Below are positions 1 to 8,885 of a DNA stretch of 46,179 nucleotides, in pieces. Position 1 is the stretch's first letter, and the number at the start of each line of letters is the position of its first letter. This DNA comes from Coriobacteriia bacterium (GTDB lineage: Bacteria > Actinomycetota > Coriobacteriia > Anaerosomatales > PALSA-660), in assembly GCA_030651905.1 (NCBI GenBank), contig JAUSBS010000047.1, forward strand, positions 1 through 46,179, given 5' to 3'. Under the pieces are notes generated by a model. The model was not told the origin of the DNA. It ran no database searches and worked only from the letters and a program-made list of their open reading frames with translations. Both the position numbers and the translations under genes were made by a program.

Positions 1-162
1 GGGGGCCTTGTCGATCTGGTCGAACGGCGTGAACTCCGCCCAGCCCTTCTCGGCCAGCGTCTTCGTGATCGCCGCGGTCAGCGTGGTCTTGCCATGGTCG
101 ACATGGCCGATGGTGCCGACGTTGACGTGCAGCTTGGTGCGCTCGAACTTCTTCTTCGCCAT
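1..162 (-). CDS. tuf: Elongation factor Tu, N-terminal part (runs off window)
   Basis: This is the first 54 codons of EF-Tu, the GTPase that delivers aminoacyl-tRNA to the ribosome. It begins [20 protein letters not shown] and carries the P-loop GHVDHGKT at about residues 19-26. The gene continues beyond the left edge of the window. The ATG at 162 follows a strong GGAGGAG Shine-Dalgarno at about 168-174. It lies directly downstream of tRNA-Tyr, tRNA-Thr and tRNA-Met on the same strand, a tRNA-tuf layout known from E. coli tufB. The family assignment is certain. Whether this is the only tuf copy cannot be seen here. Confidence 0.98.
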   Translation of the reverse strand, partial: MAKKKFERTKLHVNVGTIGHVDHGKTTLTAAITKTLAEKGWAEFTPFDQIDKAP

Positions 163-307
163 CTTGTCTCCTCCTTAGAGAATGACGACGGCACCGCCGT
201 TGCGCGTCATCACGCTGCTGCGGTACCCACGGCCGGACGACGGCCAGTGTGTTCTTCACCTGCATTATGTATCTACGACCGGCCGTCGGCGCGGGCGTGG
301 ATGACCC

Positions 308-383
308 TGGTAGCGGTGACTGGATTCGAACCAGTGACTCCGCGGGTATGAACCGCGTGCTCTAGCCGCTGAGCTACACCGCC
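308..383 (-). tRNA. tRNA-Met (CAT)
   Basis: The minus strand folds into a complete cloverleaf. The acceptor GGCGGTG pairs with CACCGCT, the anticodon stem CGCGG/CCGCG encloses the loop TTCATAC with anticodon CAT, and a TTCGAAT T-loop is present. The 3' CCA is encoded (308-310). Sequence alone does not settle elongator Met versus lysidine-modified Ile. The three consecutive G-C pairs in the anticodon stem that typify initiator tRNA are absent, so initiator is unlikely. It is the last tRNA before tuf. Confidence 0.95.
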
Positions 384-451
384 GAACAGCCGGCGCCGCC
401 GCGAACGGGCGGGGCCTGATCGCTCGTTCGACCCGGCTGGTGGAACTGCGA

Positions 452-527
452 TGGAGCCCACAATCGGACTTGAACCGATGACCTCTTCCTTACCAAGGAA
501 GTGCTCTGCCGACTGAGCTATGTGGGC
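452..527 (-). tRNA. tRNA-Thr (GGT)
   Basis: The cloverleaf has acceptor stem GCCCACA/TGTGGGC, anticodon stem CTTCC/GGAAG with loop TTGGTAA (anticodon GGT), and an encoded CCA. It is the middle gene of a Tyr-Thr-Met-tuf cluster. Confidence 0.96.
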
Positions 528-572
528 ACACGCCCGGGAGCCCTGGAAGGCGACCCACGGGTAGGTGTCGTG

Positions 573-657
573 TGGTGGGGGCGCTAGGATTCGAACCTAG
601 GTAGGCGTAGCCAACGGGTTTACAGCCCGTCCCCTTTAGCCACTCGGGCACACCCCC
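573..657 (-). tRNA. tRNA-Tyr (GTA)
   Basis: This is a class II tRNA with a long variable arm. The acceptor GGGGGTG pairs with CGCCCCC, the anticodon stem ACGGG/CCCGT encloses CTGTAAA (anticodon GTA), and CCA is encoded (573-575). It is the first tRNA of the cluster and lies about 50 nt downstream of the predicted transcription start. Confidence 0.96.
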
Positions 658-716
658 AAACAACAAAAAAGCCGTATTCGCTTTGTCAAGTTGCTACCCT
701 GCGAAAAGGCAGACGA

Positions 717-745
717 ATAGTACGTCATGGCCTATGGGGTGTCAA
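717..745 (-). promoter_or_regulatory. Promoter of the tRNA-Tyr/Thr/Met-tuf operon
   Basis: On the minus strand a perfect -35 TTGACA (740-745) is followed by a 17-nt spacer and a -10 TACTAT (717-722). The predicted start at about 710 gives a leader of about 50 nt before tRNA-Tyr. A second TTGACA nearer the tRNA (684-689) has no -10 at proper spacing. Confidence 0.7.
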
Positions 746-818
746 CGACGACAACGCCGTCGGGCGTGTCTATCCTTGAGTACGGGGACGGAGTCGTCGG
801 GCCGGTATCGGCCGATGA

Positions 819-1445
819 TCACCGATGGCTCAGACGAGCGAAGACCGACCCCCTCTGCGCCACTCCCGGGATAGCTGAATCGATATCGGTGACGGGAATG
901 ATCCGATACCAGCCGGAATGGTCGCCGAGCTTGACCGGCCTGGGGGTATAGCGCTCGTGGTTGGCCTCGAACCACGAGCGAAGAGCGGGCATCGGTAGCA
1001 CATGCAGGTCATCGCGCTCGACCGACAGTTCCGAGAAGAAGACCTCGTCAGGCCCGTCCATCAAGACGGCTATCTCGTCCTCCGTCTGGTCGAGGGCGAG
1101 GAAGTAGTAGTGGAGTTCGTCCGCCATCGAGTTGAACATCCAGCCCGGATCGCGAGTGACGTGGTGCGAGATGGTCTCGAAGGCATAGCAGGACACGGGC
1201 GCGCGGTAGAACGTGAGGTCTTGGTCCGCGATCTTGCGTGGGTCTGTCCCGTAGTACGGGTCGGGCTTCACCTTCACCTTGATGCCCTGGCCGGACCTGG
1301 TGCACACGATGTCCACTCCGGCCAGGCGCCCCGCATCCGCACTGCCATCGACCGACAGCACGCCGGTCGCGCCGCCCTCCCGCAGATGCCGCGCCAGTAT
1401 CCGGTCCGCGACCGACTGCAGCAGCGCTCCCCCTTGAAGCCTCAT
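819..1445 (-). CDS. Hypothetical protein (208 aa)
   Basis: I do not recognise this family. The predicted protein is soluble, with no signal peptide or membrane segment. It is rich in aromatic residues around GWMFNSMADELHYYFLAL in the middle. An N-terminal part reading GVDIVCTRSGQGIKVKVKPD places an Asp near two Lys, loosely like the D...K core of a restriction-endonuclease fold, but the resemblance is weak. The start at 1445 is chosen because GAGGGGGG lies just upstream; an in-frame ATG seven codons earlier lacks a ribosome binding site. It is transcribed toward the tRNA cluster and shares a strand with the cyclic-nucleotide-binding gene 57 nt upstream. Confidence 0.75.
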   Translation of the reverse strand: MRLQGGALLQSVADRILARHLREGGATGVLSVDGSADAGRLAGVDIVCTRSGQGIKVKVKPDPYYGTDPRKIADQDLTFYRAPVSCYAFETISHHVTRDPGWMFNSMADELHYYFLALDQTEDEIAVLMDGPDEVFFSELSVERDDLHVLPMPALRSWFEANHERYTPRPVKLGDHSGWYRIIPVTDIDSAIPGVAQRGSVFARLSHR

Positions 1446-1502
1446 CGAACCCCCCTCGTGCGACACGGTCTATGCCGCGTCTCGGCGAACCTCGCGCGTC
1501 CC

Positions 1503-1916
1503 CTAGCGTGTCATTCGCTCGTCGGCGACGCGAAGCCGGCGGCTGAGGACCTCGAGCAACTTGATGGCGATCGAGGGATGTCGTTCGATCACGGCCTTGA
1601 AGTCCCAACTCGAGAGCATCAGACACACCGTCGGCTCGATCGCGCGGATCGTGGCGGACCTCGGCGCTTGATCGAGCAGTGACATCTCCCCAAAGAAGTC
1701 ACCAGGGCCGAATGCTCCGAGCGACTGATTGTCGCGCACGATCTCGACGCGCCCGGAAAGCACGGTGTAGAAGGCCTGCCCCGGGGTTCCCTGCGTGACG
1801 ATGATCTGATCCGGTTCGTAGGCGTGCTCTTGTGCGACCGCCTCGATGGCCGCGATCTCGACCGCGGTGCAGTAGGCGAACAGTGGGACTCTGGCCAGGA
1901 ACGCCGCGTTCGACAT
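1503..1916 (-). CDS. Cyclic nucleotide-binding domain protein, stand-alone (137 aa)
   Basis: Nearly the whole protein is one CRP-type cNMP-binding beta-roll (residues about 6-125). It contains GQAFYTVLSGRVEIVRD, the phosphate-binding-cassette region FGPGDFFGEMSLLDQAPRSA, and a C-terminal helix. No helix-turn-helix or effector domain follows, so it should act as a soluble ligand-binding subunit or adaptor, not a DNA-binding regulator. The cassette keeps Gly-Glu and an Arg-Ser, as in cAMP-binding members. It lies divergently from an operon that includes a class III nucleotide cyclase, which is a plausible source of its ligand. GAGGAG precedes the ATG. Confidence 0.88.
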   Translation of the reverse strand: MSNAAFLARVPLFAYCTAVEIAAIEAVAQEHAYEPDQIIVTQGTPGQAFYTVLSGRVEIVRDNQSLGAFGPGDFFGEMSLLDQAPRSATIRAIEPTVCLMLSSWDFKAVIERHPSIAIKLLEVLSRRLRVADERMTR

Positions 1917-1931
1917 CGCTCCTCCTCGATT

Positions 1932-1957
1932 CGGTGCGGGTCAATCATACCGCACCG
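1932..1957 (-). promoter_or_regulatory. -10 element inside a perfect inverted repeat upstream of the cNMP-binding gene
   Basis: CGGTGCGG (1932-1939) and CCGCACCG (1950-1957) form an 8-bp perfect inverted repeat with a 10-nt spacer. The spacer holds a minus-strand -10 element TATGAT (1944-1949). No good -35 is seen, which suggests an activator- or repressor-dependent promoter. The regulator is unknown. Confidence 0.5.
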
Positions 1958-2050
1958 CTGTGACCTCGCGGCGCGGTCGTCGCCGCAGACGAGCGAACAG
2001 GTTTCATGCACAATGATGGGACTGCGAGCGCAAGGGAGCGAAGACGCCGC

Positions 2051-2791
2051 ATGTCCCTGTTCCTCAACCTGTATCTCGGACACCTGCTGGGCGACTTCCT
2101 GTTCCAGCCGGGTCGCCTTGTGCTGGCCAAGCGCGACGGCGTCGGCGGCCTGCTCCTGCACACGCTTCTCGTCGGATTGGTGACGACGGCCGTGTTCGCC
2201 GCGACACTGCGGGTCGATTGGGCATCCATCGTCCTGGTCACCGGTATGCACCTGTGCATCGAGCGGCTGACGATAATGACCTACGTCAAGACGTCGACAC
2301 GAGGGCTGTTCACACTCCTGTTCGACCAGACGCTCCACCTGCTCTCGATCGCGCTGGTGGTATGGCTCGCAGGGGACTGGAGCCTCGATGCGCACGCGGT
2401 CGCCTTCGGGCTGCGCGTCCCGATCGTCGCGCTCGCTGCGCTGGACGGCCTACTCACGGTGATGCTCCTCGGCTCCATACTCGCGTTCGAGACGGGCAAC
2501 GCGCTCCTTGACGGTGAAGCCGGTAAGGGCCGGGTGCTGCGCTTCGATGCGTCCCGTATCGCGGGCATGCTCGAGCGAGGCATCGGGTTCGCCGCGGCGC
2601 TGGCGATAAGCCCGCTCGCAGCGCCCGTCGCGTTCGCCCCGCGCGTCGTCTGGGCCCTGACCAGAGCAAGGGGCCAGCGCGCCCGTCCCGTGCTCGAGGC
2701 GGTCACCGGCCTCGTCCTGTGCGCCGTCATGTACGCCGCAGTCACGGCGGTCGCGTCCCTGACCGGCCAGACCCTGCTACCGGGATCCTGA
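2051..2791 (+). CDS. DUF3307 family membrane protein
   Basis: This 246-aa polytopic membrane protein starts MSLFLNLYLGHLLGDFLFQP, the hallmark N-terminus of DUF3307 proteins, with hydrophobic helices spaced through the rest. The family has no established biochemical role, although members sometimes neighbour SatD-like proteins. The ATG at 2051 is chosen because it gives the family-like N-terminus; an in-frame ATG at 2006 is possible. It is followed after 39 nt by the membrane cyclase gene on the same strand, so the two are probably co-transcribed. Confidence 0.85.
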   Translation: MSLFLNLYLGHLLGDFLFQPGRLVLAKRDGVGGLLLHTLLVGLVTTAVFAATLRVDWASIVLVTGMHLCIERLTIMTYVKTSTRGLFTLLFDQTLHLLSIALVVWLAGDWSLDAHAVAFGLRVPIVALAALDGLLTVMLLGSILAFETGNALLDGEAGKGRVLRFDASRIAGMLERGIGFAAALAISPLAAPVAFAPRVVWALTRARGQRARPVLEAVTGLVLCAVMYAAVTAVASLTGQTLLPGS

Positions 2792-2830
2792 TCCACCCGC
2801 ACACCCTCGACTGGGAGGACTGACGAAGAG

Positions 2831-4375
2831 ATGCCGACCACGGCGATCCGACGACGTAACCACGCAGCACTTCCCTGGCTGCGAGCCATCGCTTTTGCGG
2901 GTGTCACGTACCTGGCACTGTTCGTTCTGGCCTTCTACCCGGCCGCGGTCCCCCCGGTCGTCGCGATCGTGACAGGAGTCCTTGGACTCTTCTCGCCGGC
3001 GATCGGCATCCTGGTGTTCCTCGTCGCTGTCGGCCTCCCTCTGCTCGCAGCCGACATCGTGGCCGGCGCGCTCTTCCTCGTGCTGGGATTCGGCATCATC
3101 CAGTACCTGAGCGACTCGGACGGCCGGGTGTTCCTCGTCATCGCCCTCGCCTTCGCTGCTACGCTCATCAAGGCCGAATGGGGCGTGGCGGTGCTTGCGG
3201 GCTACCTCCTCGGCGCCAGCGACGGCGCTGTCGTCGCCTTCGTGGCGTGCCTGCTCATCCAGAGCGCCGGCCTCGTCTCGGGTTCTGCTTCGATCGGCGT
3301 GCTCGCGACGGGTGGCACGACACCCGTCGTCGACCTGAGGGCTCTCGCGCAGATCAAGGACCCGCTCGCGTTCGGCTGGTTCCTCCCGGCGCTGTCCCGG
3401 ATCGACCCTTCCGGCTTCCTCAAGGCCGTGACGCAAGCGAGGGACCTCGCCCTGCTCGCCGTTCAGCCGTTGCTGTGGGCCGGGGCCGCCGCCGCCGCCG
3501 GACTCCTGCGCAAGCCCGTGGGGGACCCCCGTCGGCGCGTGTGGGCCCTCGTCTGCGTCTCGATCGCCGTGACAGGCGTCGCGGTGCTCTCCGCGGTCGC
3601 ATCGGTCGCGTTGGGCGGCCCCGTCCCGCTGCGCGAGTTCGGCCTTGGCGCGGCCGTCGCACTGGCGCTCGCGCTGGCCGTCGCCGCCACTGCCGAGTGG
3701 TTCTTCACGCCTACGTCGGTCGAACCCACCAAGACCGGCACGTCGGCTGAGGACGCCGACGTCGACGAACTGCTCCGCATGATCTCGACCGCGGAGGAGA
3801 AGCTCGCGAGCAAGCACACTGTCAGCAGGACCGTGCTGATCACGGACATGAAGGCGTTCTCGCGCATGACCCAGGAGTTGGGCAGCACGGAGACGGCGAG
3901 ACTGGTGCAGCGGCATCGCGACCTGCTTCTCCCGATCGTCGAGAAGGCGGGTGGGAAGGGCAAGTCTACCGGGGGCGACGGCCTCCTCGCGGCGTTCGAC
4001 ACACCGACGGCGGCGCTCGGAGCGGCGGTGGAGATGCAGCAGGCGCTGGCAGCCTACAACGCGTCGCGCCCGGGTGAGGACGCCGTGCTCATCCGTGCAG
4101 GCATCGCGTCGGGCGAGGTCGTCCTCGACAAGGGCGGCAAACCGTTCCTCGGGGACGCGCTCAACCTGGCCGCACGAGTCATGAGCCTTGCCGACGGCGG
4201 ACAGGTCTTCGCCACGGAGGATGACGCCGCGTCTGCCGGCACACTGCCGTTCGGCACCGTCTCGCACGGCGAGTTCCGGCTCAAGAACATCACGGCACCG
4301 GTCGGTATCGTCGAGGTGCTGTGGTCGAGCGACCAGCAGGGTCGGGCGCCGCACGTCTCCCCGCCCGAGGAATGA
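2831..4375 (+). CDS. Membrane-anchored class III adenylate/guanylate cyclase
   Basis: The 514-aa protein has an N-terminal membrane half (about ten hydrophobic segments, residues 15-300) followed by a class III cyclase catalytic domain (about 330-495). Both metal-binding aspartates are in place: ITDMKAFSRM and GKSTGGDGLLAAFD. The later motif GDALNLAARVMSLA matches the transition-state Asn-x3-Arg region. It should make cAMP or cGMP at the membrane. Substrate cannot be fixed from sequence alone. The divergent cNMP-binding protein is a likely receptor. A GGGAGGA Shine-Dalgarno lies upstream of the ATG. Confidence 0.92.
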   Translation: MPTTAIRRRNHAALPWLRAIAFAGVTYLALFVLAFYPAAVPPVVAIVTGVLGLFSPAIGILVFLVAVGLPLLAADIVAGALFLVLGFGIIQYLSDSDGRVFLVIALAFAATLIKAEWGVAVLAGYLLGASDGAVVAFVACLLIQSAGLVSGSASIGVLATGGTTPVVDLRALAQIKDPLAFGWFLPALSRIDPSGFLKAVTQARDLALLAVQPLLWAGAAAAAGLLRKPVGDPRRRVWALVCVSIAVTGVAVLSAVASVALGGPVPLREFGLGAAVALALALAVAATAEWFFTPTSVEPTKTGTSAEDADVDELLRMISTAEEKLASKHTVSRTVLITDMKAFSRMTQELGSTETARLVQRHRDLLLPIVEKAGGKGKSTGGDGLLAAFDTPTAALGAAVEMQQALAAYNASRPGEDAVLIRAGIASGEVVLDKGGKPFLGDALNLAARVMSLADGGQVFATEDDAASAGTLPFGTVSHGEFRLKNITAPVGIVEVLWSSDQQGRAPHVSPPEE

Positions 4376-4379
4376 ACGC

Positions 4380-4415
4380 ACGAGGGGCGCGCCCCAACGG
4401 GAACGCGCCCCTCGT
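4380..4415. terminator. Bidirectional hairpin terminator between cyclase gene and tRNA-Thr
   Basis: ACGAGGGGCGCG (4380-4391) and CGCGCCCCTCGT (4404-4415) form a perfect 12-bp stem with a 12-nt loop. It sits between the 3' ends of the plus-strand cyclase gene and the minus-strand tRNA-Thr, so it can serve both. There is no U-tract, which is common in high-GC genomes. Confidence 0.75.
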
Positions 4416-4426
4416 CTGTACGGTTC

Positions 4427-4502
4427 TGGAGCCGGCGGGGGGACTCGAACCCCCGACCTATCGCTTACAAGGCGATTGCTCTGCCAGCTGAGCTACACCG
4501 GC
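4427..4502 (-). tRNA. tRNA-Thr (TGT)
   Basis: The acceptor GCCGGTG pairs with CGCCGGC, the anticodon stem ATCGC/GCGAT encloses CTTGTAA (anticodon TGT), the T-loop is TTCGAGT, and CCA is encoded. It lies 45 nt downstream of the sigH stop. A weak -10-like TAGGAT (4513-4518) could give it its own start. Confidence 0.96.
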
Positions 4503-4547
4503 GGTGCGGACTATCCTACCGCGTGGTGGGCCGGATGTGCCACGGAC

Positions 4548-5195
4548 TCAGCAGGCGCGACAGCGACGGATCTGGATCTCCACTTTGCGCTTGACGCGCT
4601 GGAGGGCGTTGTCGACGGCCTTCGGATGGCGGCCGAGGAACTGCGCGATCTCACTGTAGGACTTACCCTCGACGTAGAGGACGAGCACGTTGGACTCGAA
4701 CGACGACAGCGCCTCGGTGAAGCCCTCCTTGATGCTCGTCGCCTCCCACGCGTTGATGACGATCTCGGCGGGATCGCACACCTCGCGAGCTGCGAGGATG
4801 TCGGAGAGCACGCGATCGCCCTCCTCCTCGGTCGTCGCGGAGCGCTGGAGAGAGACGTACGTGTTGAGGGGGCCGTGCTTCTGGCGGCTGGCCGTCTTGA
4901 TCGCGGTGATCAACTGACGCGTCACGCACAGTTCGGCGAACGACCGGAAACTGGACTGGCGATCGGAACGGTAGTCCCGTATCGCCTTGTACAGGCCGAT
5001 CATGCCTTCCTGGATCACATCGTCCCGGTCGGCGCCGGCTAGGAAGTAGCTGCGAGCCTTGCAGCGGACGAAACTCCGGTACTTCGCGACGAGAGCCGCT
5101 GACGCGACTTCGTCGCCCCCCTGAGCCGCGAGTATCAGGTCGAGTTCGCCCTCGGTACGCGGCCTGCGACGAACCGTTCCCCCACGTGCATCCAT
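4548..5195 (-). CDS. sigH: RNA polymerase sigma factor, SigH/Spo0H family
   Basis: This 215-aa sigma-70-like factor has region 2 around RDDVIQEGMIGLYKAIRDY and a region 4 helix-turn-helix around KSYSEIAQFLGRHPKAVDNA. It should direct RNA polymerase to alternative promoters. SigH-type factors in Bacillus drive the transition state and sporulation, and the role in this organism is unknown. The start at 5195 is chosen because GGAGG lies 7 nt upstream. Its position after cysS-rlmB-yacP is the same as in Bacillus subtilis, but the rpmG-secE-nusG genes that usually follow are displaced here by a tRNA and a signalling module. Confidence 0.92.
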   Translation of the reverse strand: MDARGGTVRRRPRTEGELDLILAAQGGDEVASAALVAKYRSFVRCKARSYFLAGADRDDVIQEGMIGLYKAIRDYRSDRQSSFRSFAELCVTRQLITAIKTASRQKHGPLNTYVSLQRSATTEEEGDRVLSDILAAREVCDPAEIVINAWEATSIKEGFTEALSSFESNVLVLYVEGKSYSEIAQFLGRHPKAVDNALQRVKRKVEIQIRRCRAC

Positions 5196-5281
5196 GTAGC
5201 GACCTCCAGTTTGCGACCCCGGCGCACGAGAAGGAGAATCCGACCTGGGTCCCGGCAGACCTGACTGGTCGATGTTGCGAC

Positions 5282-5309
5282 AGTATTGCGCGGCACATCC
5301 CCGTGTCAA
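5282..5309 (-). promoter_or_regulatory. Promoter of sigH
   Basis: TTGACA (5304-5309), a 16-nt spacer and AATACT (5282-5287) lie on the minus strand about 85 nt before the sigH ATG. This allows sigH to be transcribed apart from the upstream yacP-rlmB genes. The rest of the 157-nt gap holds no gene that I can see. Confidence 0.6.
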
Positions 5310-5352
5310 CGCCATCGACACGATTAATCCAATGTGAATAGCAGGAGGTCGG

Positions 5353-5865
5353 CTATTCGCCTCGACGGTCGCGCAGTCTTAACAGGGCTGAACGCGTAGT
5401 CGCATCGATCCGGCCATCCAGTGCGGAGCCCGGTCTCGCCGCGGGCGCGTGACCGTCCCGGTCCGCCGCCTCTCCCGCAAGTTCAGCTCCGAACTCGCGC
5501 GCCGACATCCTGACGACCTTGCCTCCGAACACGGTCTGCTGCGTGATGGCGTCGGAAGTCACGACCACCGCCTCGCCCCCCCGGTCCCGCACTGCGCGAG
5601 CGAGCTCCTCGACGAGAGTGTCCGCGTCCACACCCTCCGGCGAGTAGAGCACGCGGACTCCGGCCACGTCGGGTCGGGCCGCATCCTCCACGTGCGATGT
5701 CCCGTCGAAGACCACCGCTGCCCGCCATTCGCCCGCCGCGAAAGAGGCGACGTCGTTCACCAGACGGTCACGAGCGGCGGCCAGGTCCCGCTGGACCAGC
5801 GCACGATACCTCGGCACCGCGTGCAGGACGTTGTAGCCATCGACGATGAGCTCACGCGTCGTCAC
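5353..5865 (-). CDS. rae1: NYN-domain ribosome-associated endonuclease, YacP/Rae1 family
   Basis: The 170-aa protein opens with TTRELIVDGYNVLHAVPRYR, the conserved N-terminus of YacP/Rae1 proteins, and has a PIN-like NYN fold with acidic residues (VDGYN, VVFDG, VDADTLVE, VVTSDA). Rae1 of B. subtilis is reported to cleave mRNA at the ribosome A site. The start is GTG at 5865, with GAGGG just upstream. It begins 6 nt after the rlmB stop and is therefore translationally close to it. The gene order rlmB-yacP-sigH matches Firmicutes. Confidence 0.9.
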   Translation of the reverse strand: MTTRELIVDGYNVLHAVPRYRALVQRDLAAARDRLVNDVASFAAGEWRAAVVFDGTSHVEDAARPDVAGVRVLYSPEGVDADTLVEELARAVRDRGGEAVVVTSDAITQQTVFGGKVVRMSAREFGAELAGEAADRDGHAPAARPGSALDGRIDATTRSALLRLRDRRGE

Positions 5866-5871
5866 GGACCC

Positions 5872-6609
5872 TCAGCTCCGCTGCCGACGCAGCCATTCGA
5901 AGGCGAGCACGGCCGCCGCGTTCGAGACGTTGAGCGATCCCACACTACCGACCGTCGGCAGGCGGACCAGCAGATCACATGTCCGCTCCACCAGACGCGA
6001 CAGCCCCGTGCCCTCGGACCCGAACACCAACACGAGCCGGCCTTCGAGCGGCGCATCCCAGGCGAGCGTGTCGGCATGCTCGCTCGCCCCGGCGACCCAG
6101 AAGCCCGCGTCCTTGCACTGTTCGAGCGCCCGCACGAGATTGGGCTCCCGCGCGACCGCCACGTTCTCCGCCGCCCCTGCGGCCGCCTTGTAGGCGGACG
6201 CGGTCATCTCGGCCGCACGATCCTTGGCGACGATGACCCCTGCCGCGCCGACGACGTCGGCGGTCCGCACGACGGCCCCCAGATTGCCTGGATCGGTCAC
6301 GTGGTCGAGCGCGAGCACCAGACTGGAAGCGTTCCCGGCGGTGTCGCGGAGCATGGCCTCGAGGGGCGTGTACCGGAACGCCTCGACGACGGCGATCACG
6401 CCTTGGTGGGCGCCGCGCTCGGAGTCGCGGTCAAGCTCGCCGCGTCCGACGCGCTCGACCGGAACGCCCGCATCGACGGCGAGTCGCGTGATGCGATCCA
6501 GCGGCGCGCCGTCCTTTCCGGGGGTGTCGAGCACCCGGAGGGAGCGGACTCGCCTGCCGGAGCGGAGGAGTTCCTCGACCGCGTGGCGTCCTTCGACGCG
6601 GTCCGCCAT
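5872..6609 (-). CDS. rlmB: 23S rRNA (guanosine-2'-O)-methyltransferase RlmB (SpoU/TrmH family)
   Basis: The 245-aa protein has an N-terminal substrate-binding domain starting ADRVEGRHAVEELLRSG and a C-terminal SPOUT knot. The three SpoU motifs are visible: LDHVTDPGNLGAVVRTADVV, VLVFGSEGTGLSRLVE and VGSLNVSNAAAVLAFE. It is expected to 2'-O-methylate G2251 (E. coli numbering) in the 23S peptidyl-transferase loop. The gene starts 5 nt after the cysS stop and GGAAGG precedes the ATG. The RNase Mini-III gene mrnC, which separates cysS and rlmB in Bacillus, is absent. Confidence 0.95.
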   Translation of the reverse strand: MADRVEGRHAVEELLRSGRRVRSLRVLDTPGKDGAPLDRITRLAVDAGVPVERVGRGELDRDSERGAHQGVIAVVEAFRYTPLEAMLRDTAGNASSLVLALDHVTDPGNLGAVVRTADVVGAAGVIVAKDRAAEMTASAYKAAAGAAENVAVAREPNLVRALEQCKDAGFWVAGASEHADTLAWDAPLEGRLVLVFGSEGTGLSRLVERTCDLLVRLPTVGSVGSLNVSNAAAVLAFEWLRRQRS

Positions 6610-6614
6610 CCGGC

Positions 6615-8114
<1,500 letters not shown>

Positions 8115-8137
8115 TTCGCTGGCGTCCTCTCGGGTCC

Positions 8138-8773
8138 CTACGGTTCGCGCGAAAGGCGCGCGTCGATGCGGTCGATGCGGTGCTGCATGCACTTGAACAT
8201 CTCGACGACCGGATCCGGCAGGTCCTCGTGGTGCAGATCGACGACATCGATGCGGGCGCCCTCCCTGACGACGACACGCCCGGGCACGCCGACCACCGTG
8301 CAGTTCGGAGGGACGTCGTTCACGACCACGGCGCCGCCGCCGACCTTGCTCCCGCGACCGACGGTGATGTTGCCCAACACCGTGGCGCCCACACCGATGA
8401 CGACATTGTCCTCGATCGTCGGATGCCGCTTGCCGCGGTCCTTGCCGGTCCCACCGAGGGTCACCCCCTGATAGATCGTCACACACTCCCCGATGACCGC
8501 GGTCTCCCCGATCACGACACCCATGCCGTGGTCGATGAACAGCCTCTCGCCTATGGTGGCTCCGGGGTGGATCTCGATCCCGGTGCGATGGCGGATCCAC
8601 TGGCTTATCGTACGCGCCAGGAACGAGTGACCGTGCTCGTAGAGCCAGTGGGTGCGTCGCTGCCACCGGATGGCCTTCAGGCCCGGATAGTGGAGGTACG
8701 CGGACCACGCGGAGGTGGCCGCGGGATCGCGTTCCATGACTGCTGCTATGTCCTTGCGAAGACGGTCGAACAT
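8138..8773 (-). CDS. cysE: Serine O-acetyltransferase
   Basis: The 211-aa protein is a left-handed beta-helix acetyltransferase that makes O-acetylserine for cysteine synthesis. It has the N-terminal helical domain, [19 protein letters not shown] with the catalytic His, and hexapeptide repeats through [18 protein letters not shown]. The ATG at 8773 is preferred: an in-frame GTG at 8824 lies inside the predicted -10 element. Cotranscription with cysS links cysteine supply to tRNA-Cys charging. Confidence 0.95.
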   Translation of the reverse strand: MFDRLRKDIAAVMERDPAATSAWSAYLHYPGLKAIRWQRRTHWLYEHGHSFLARTISQWIRHRTGIEIHPGATIGERLFIDHGMGVVIGETAVIGECVTIYQGVTLGGTGKDRGKRHPTIEDNVVIGVGATVLGNITVGRGSKVGGGAVVVNDVPPNCTVVGVPGRVVVREGARIDVVDLHHEDLPDPVVEMFKCMQHRIDRIDARLSREP

Positions 8774-8822
8774 CCCTGTGCGTCCGCTTCCTTCCCGGCT
8801 AGTAGGTCGCCTCTTGCGTGCC

Positions 8823-8852
8823 ACTATCCCCAGCGGTCGACGCCGCTGTCAA
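8823..8852 (-). promoter_or_regulatory. Promoter of cysE-cysS-rlmB-yacP
   Basis: A perfect TTGACA (8847-8852), an 18-nt spacer and GATAGT (8823-8828) lie on the minus strand in the 112-nt gap after ispF. The predicted start is near 8815, about 40 nt before cysE. No T-box leader hairpin is evident between promoter and gene. Confidence 0.6.
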
Positions 8853-8885
8853 TCGAGTGCGGCGCCACATCGAGGGGTACCCGCG

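Noticed and set aside
684-689. A second minus-strand TTGACA close to tRNA-Tyr
   Set aside because: No acceptable -10 follows at 16-18 nt; the downstream sequence is a T-run. The upstream TTGACA/TACTAT pair is better.
8709-8824. Longer cysE start at GTG 8824
   Set aside because: The codon lies inside the predicted -10 element, so it would not be transcribed; the conserved protein begins at 8773.
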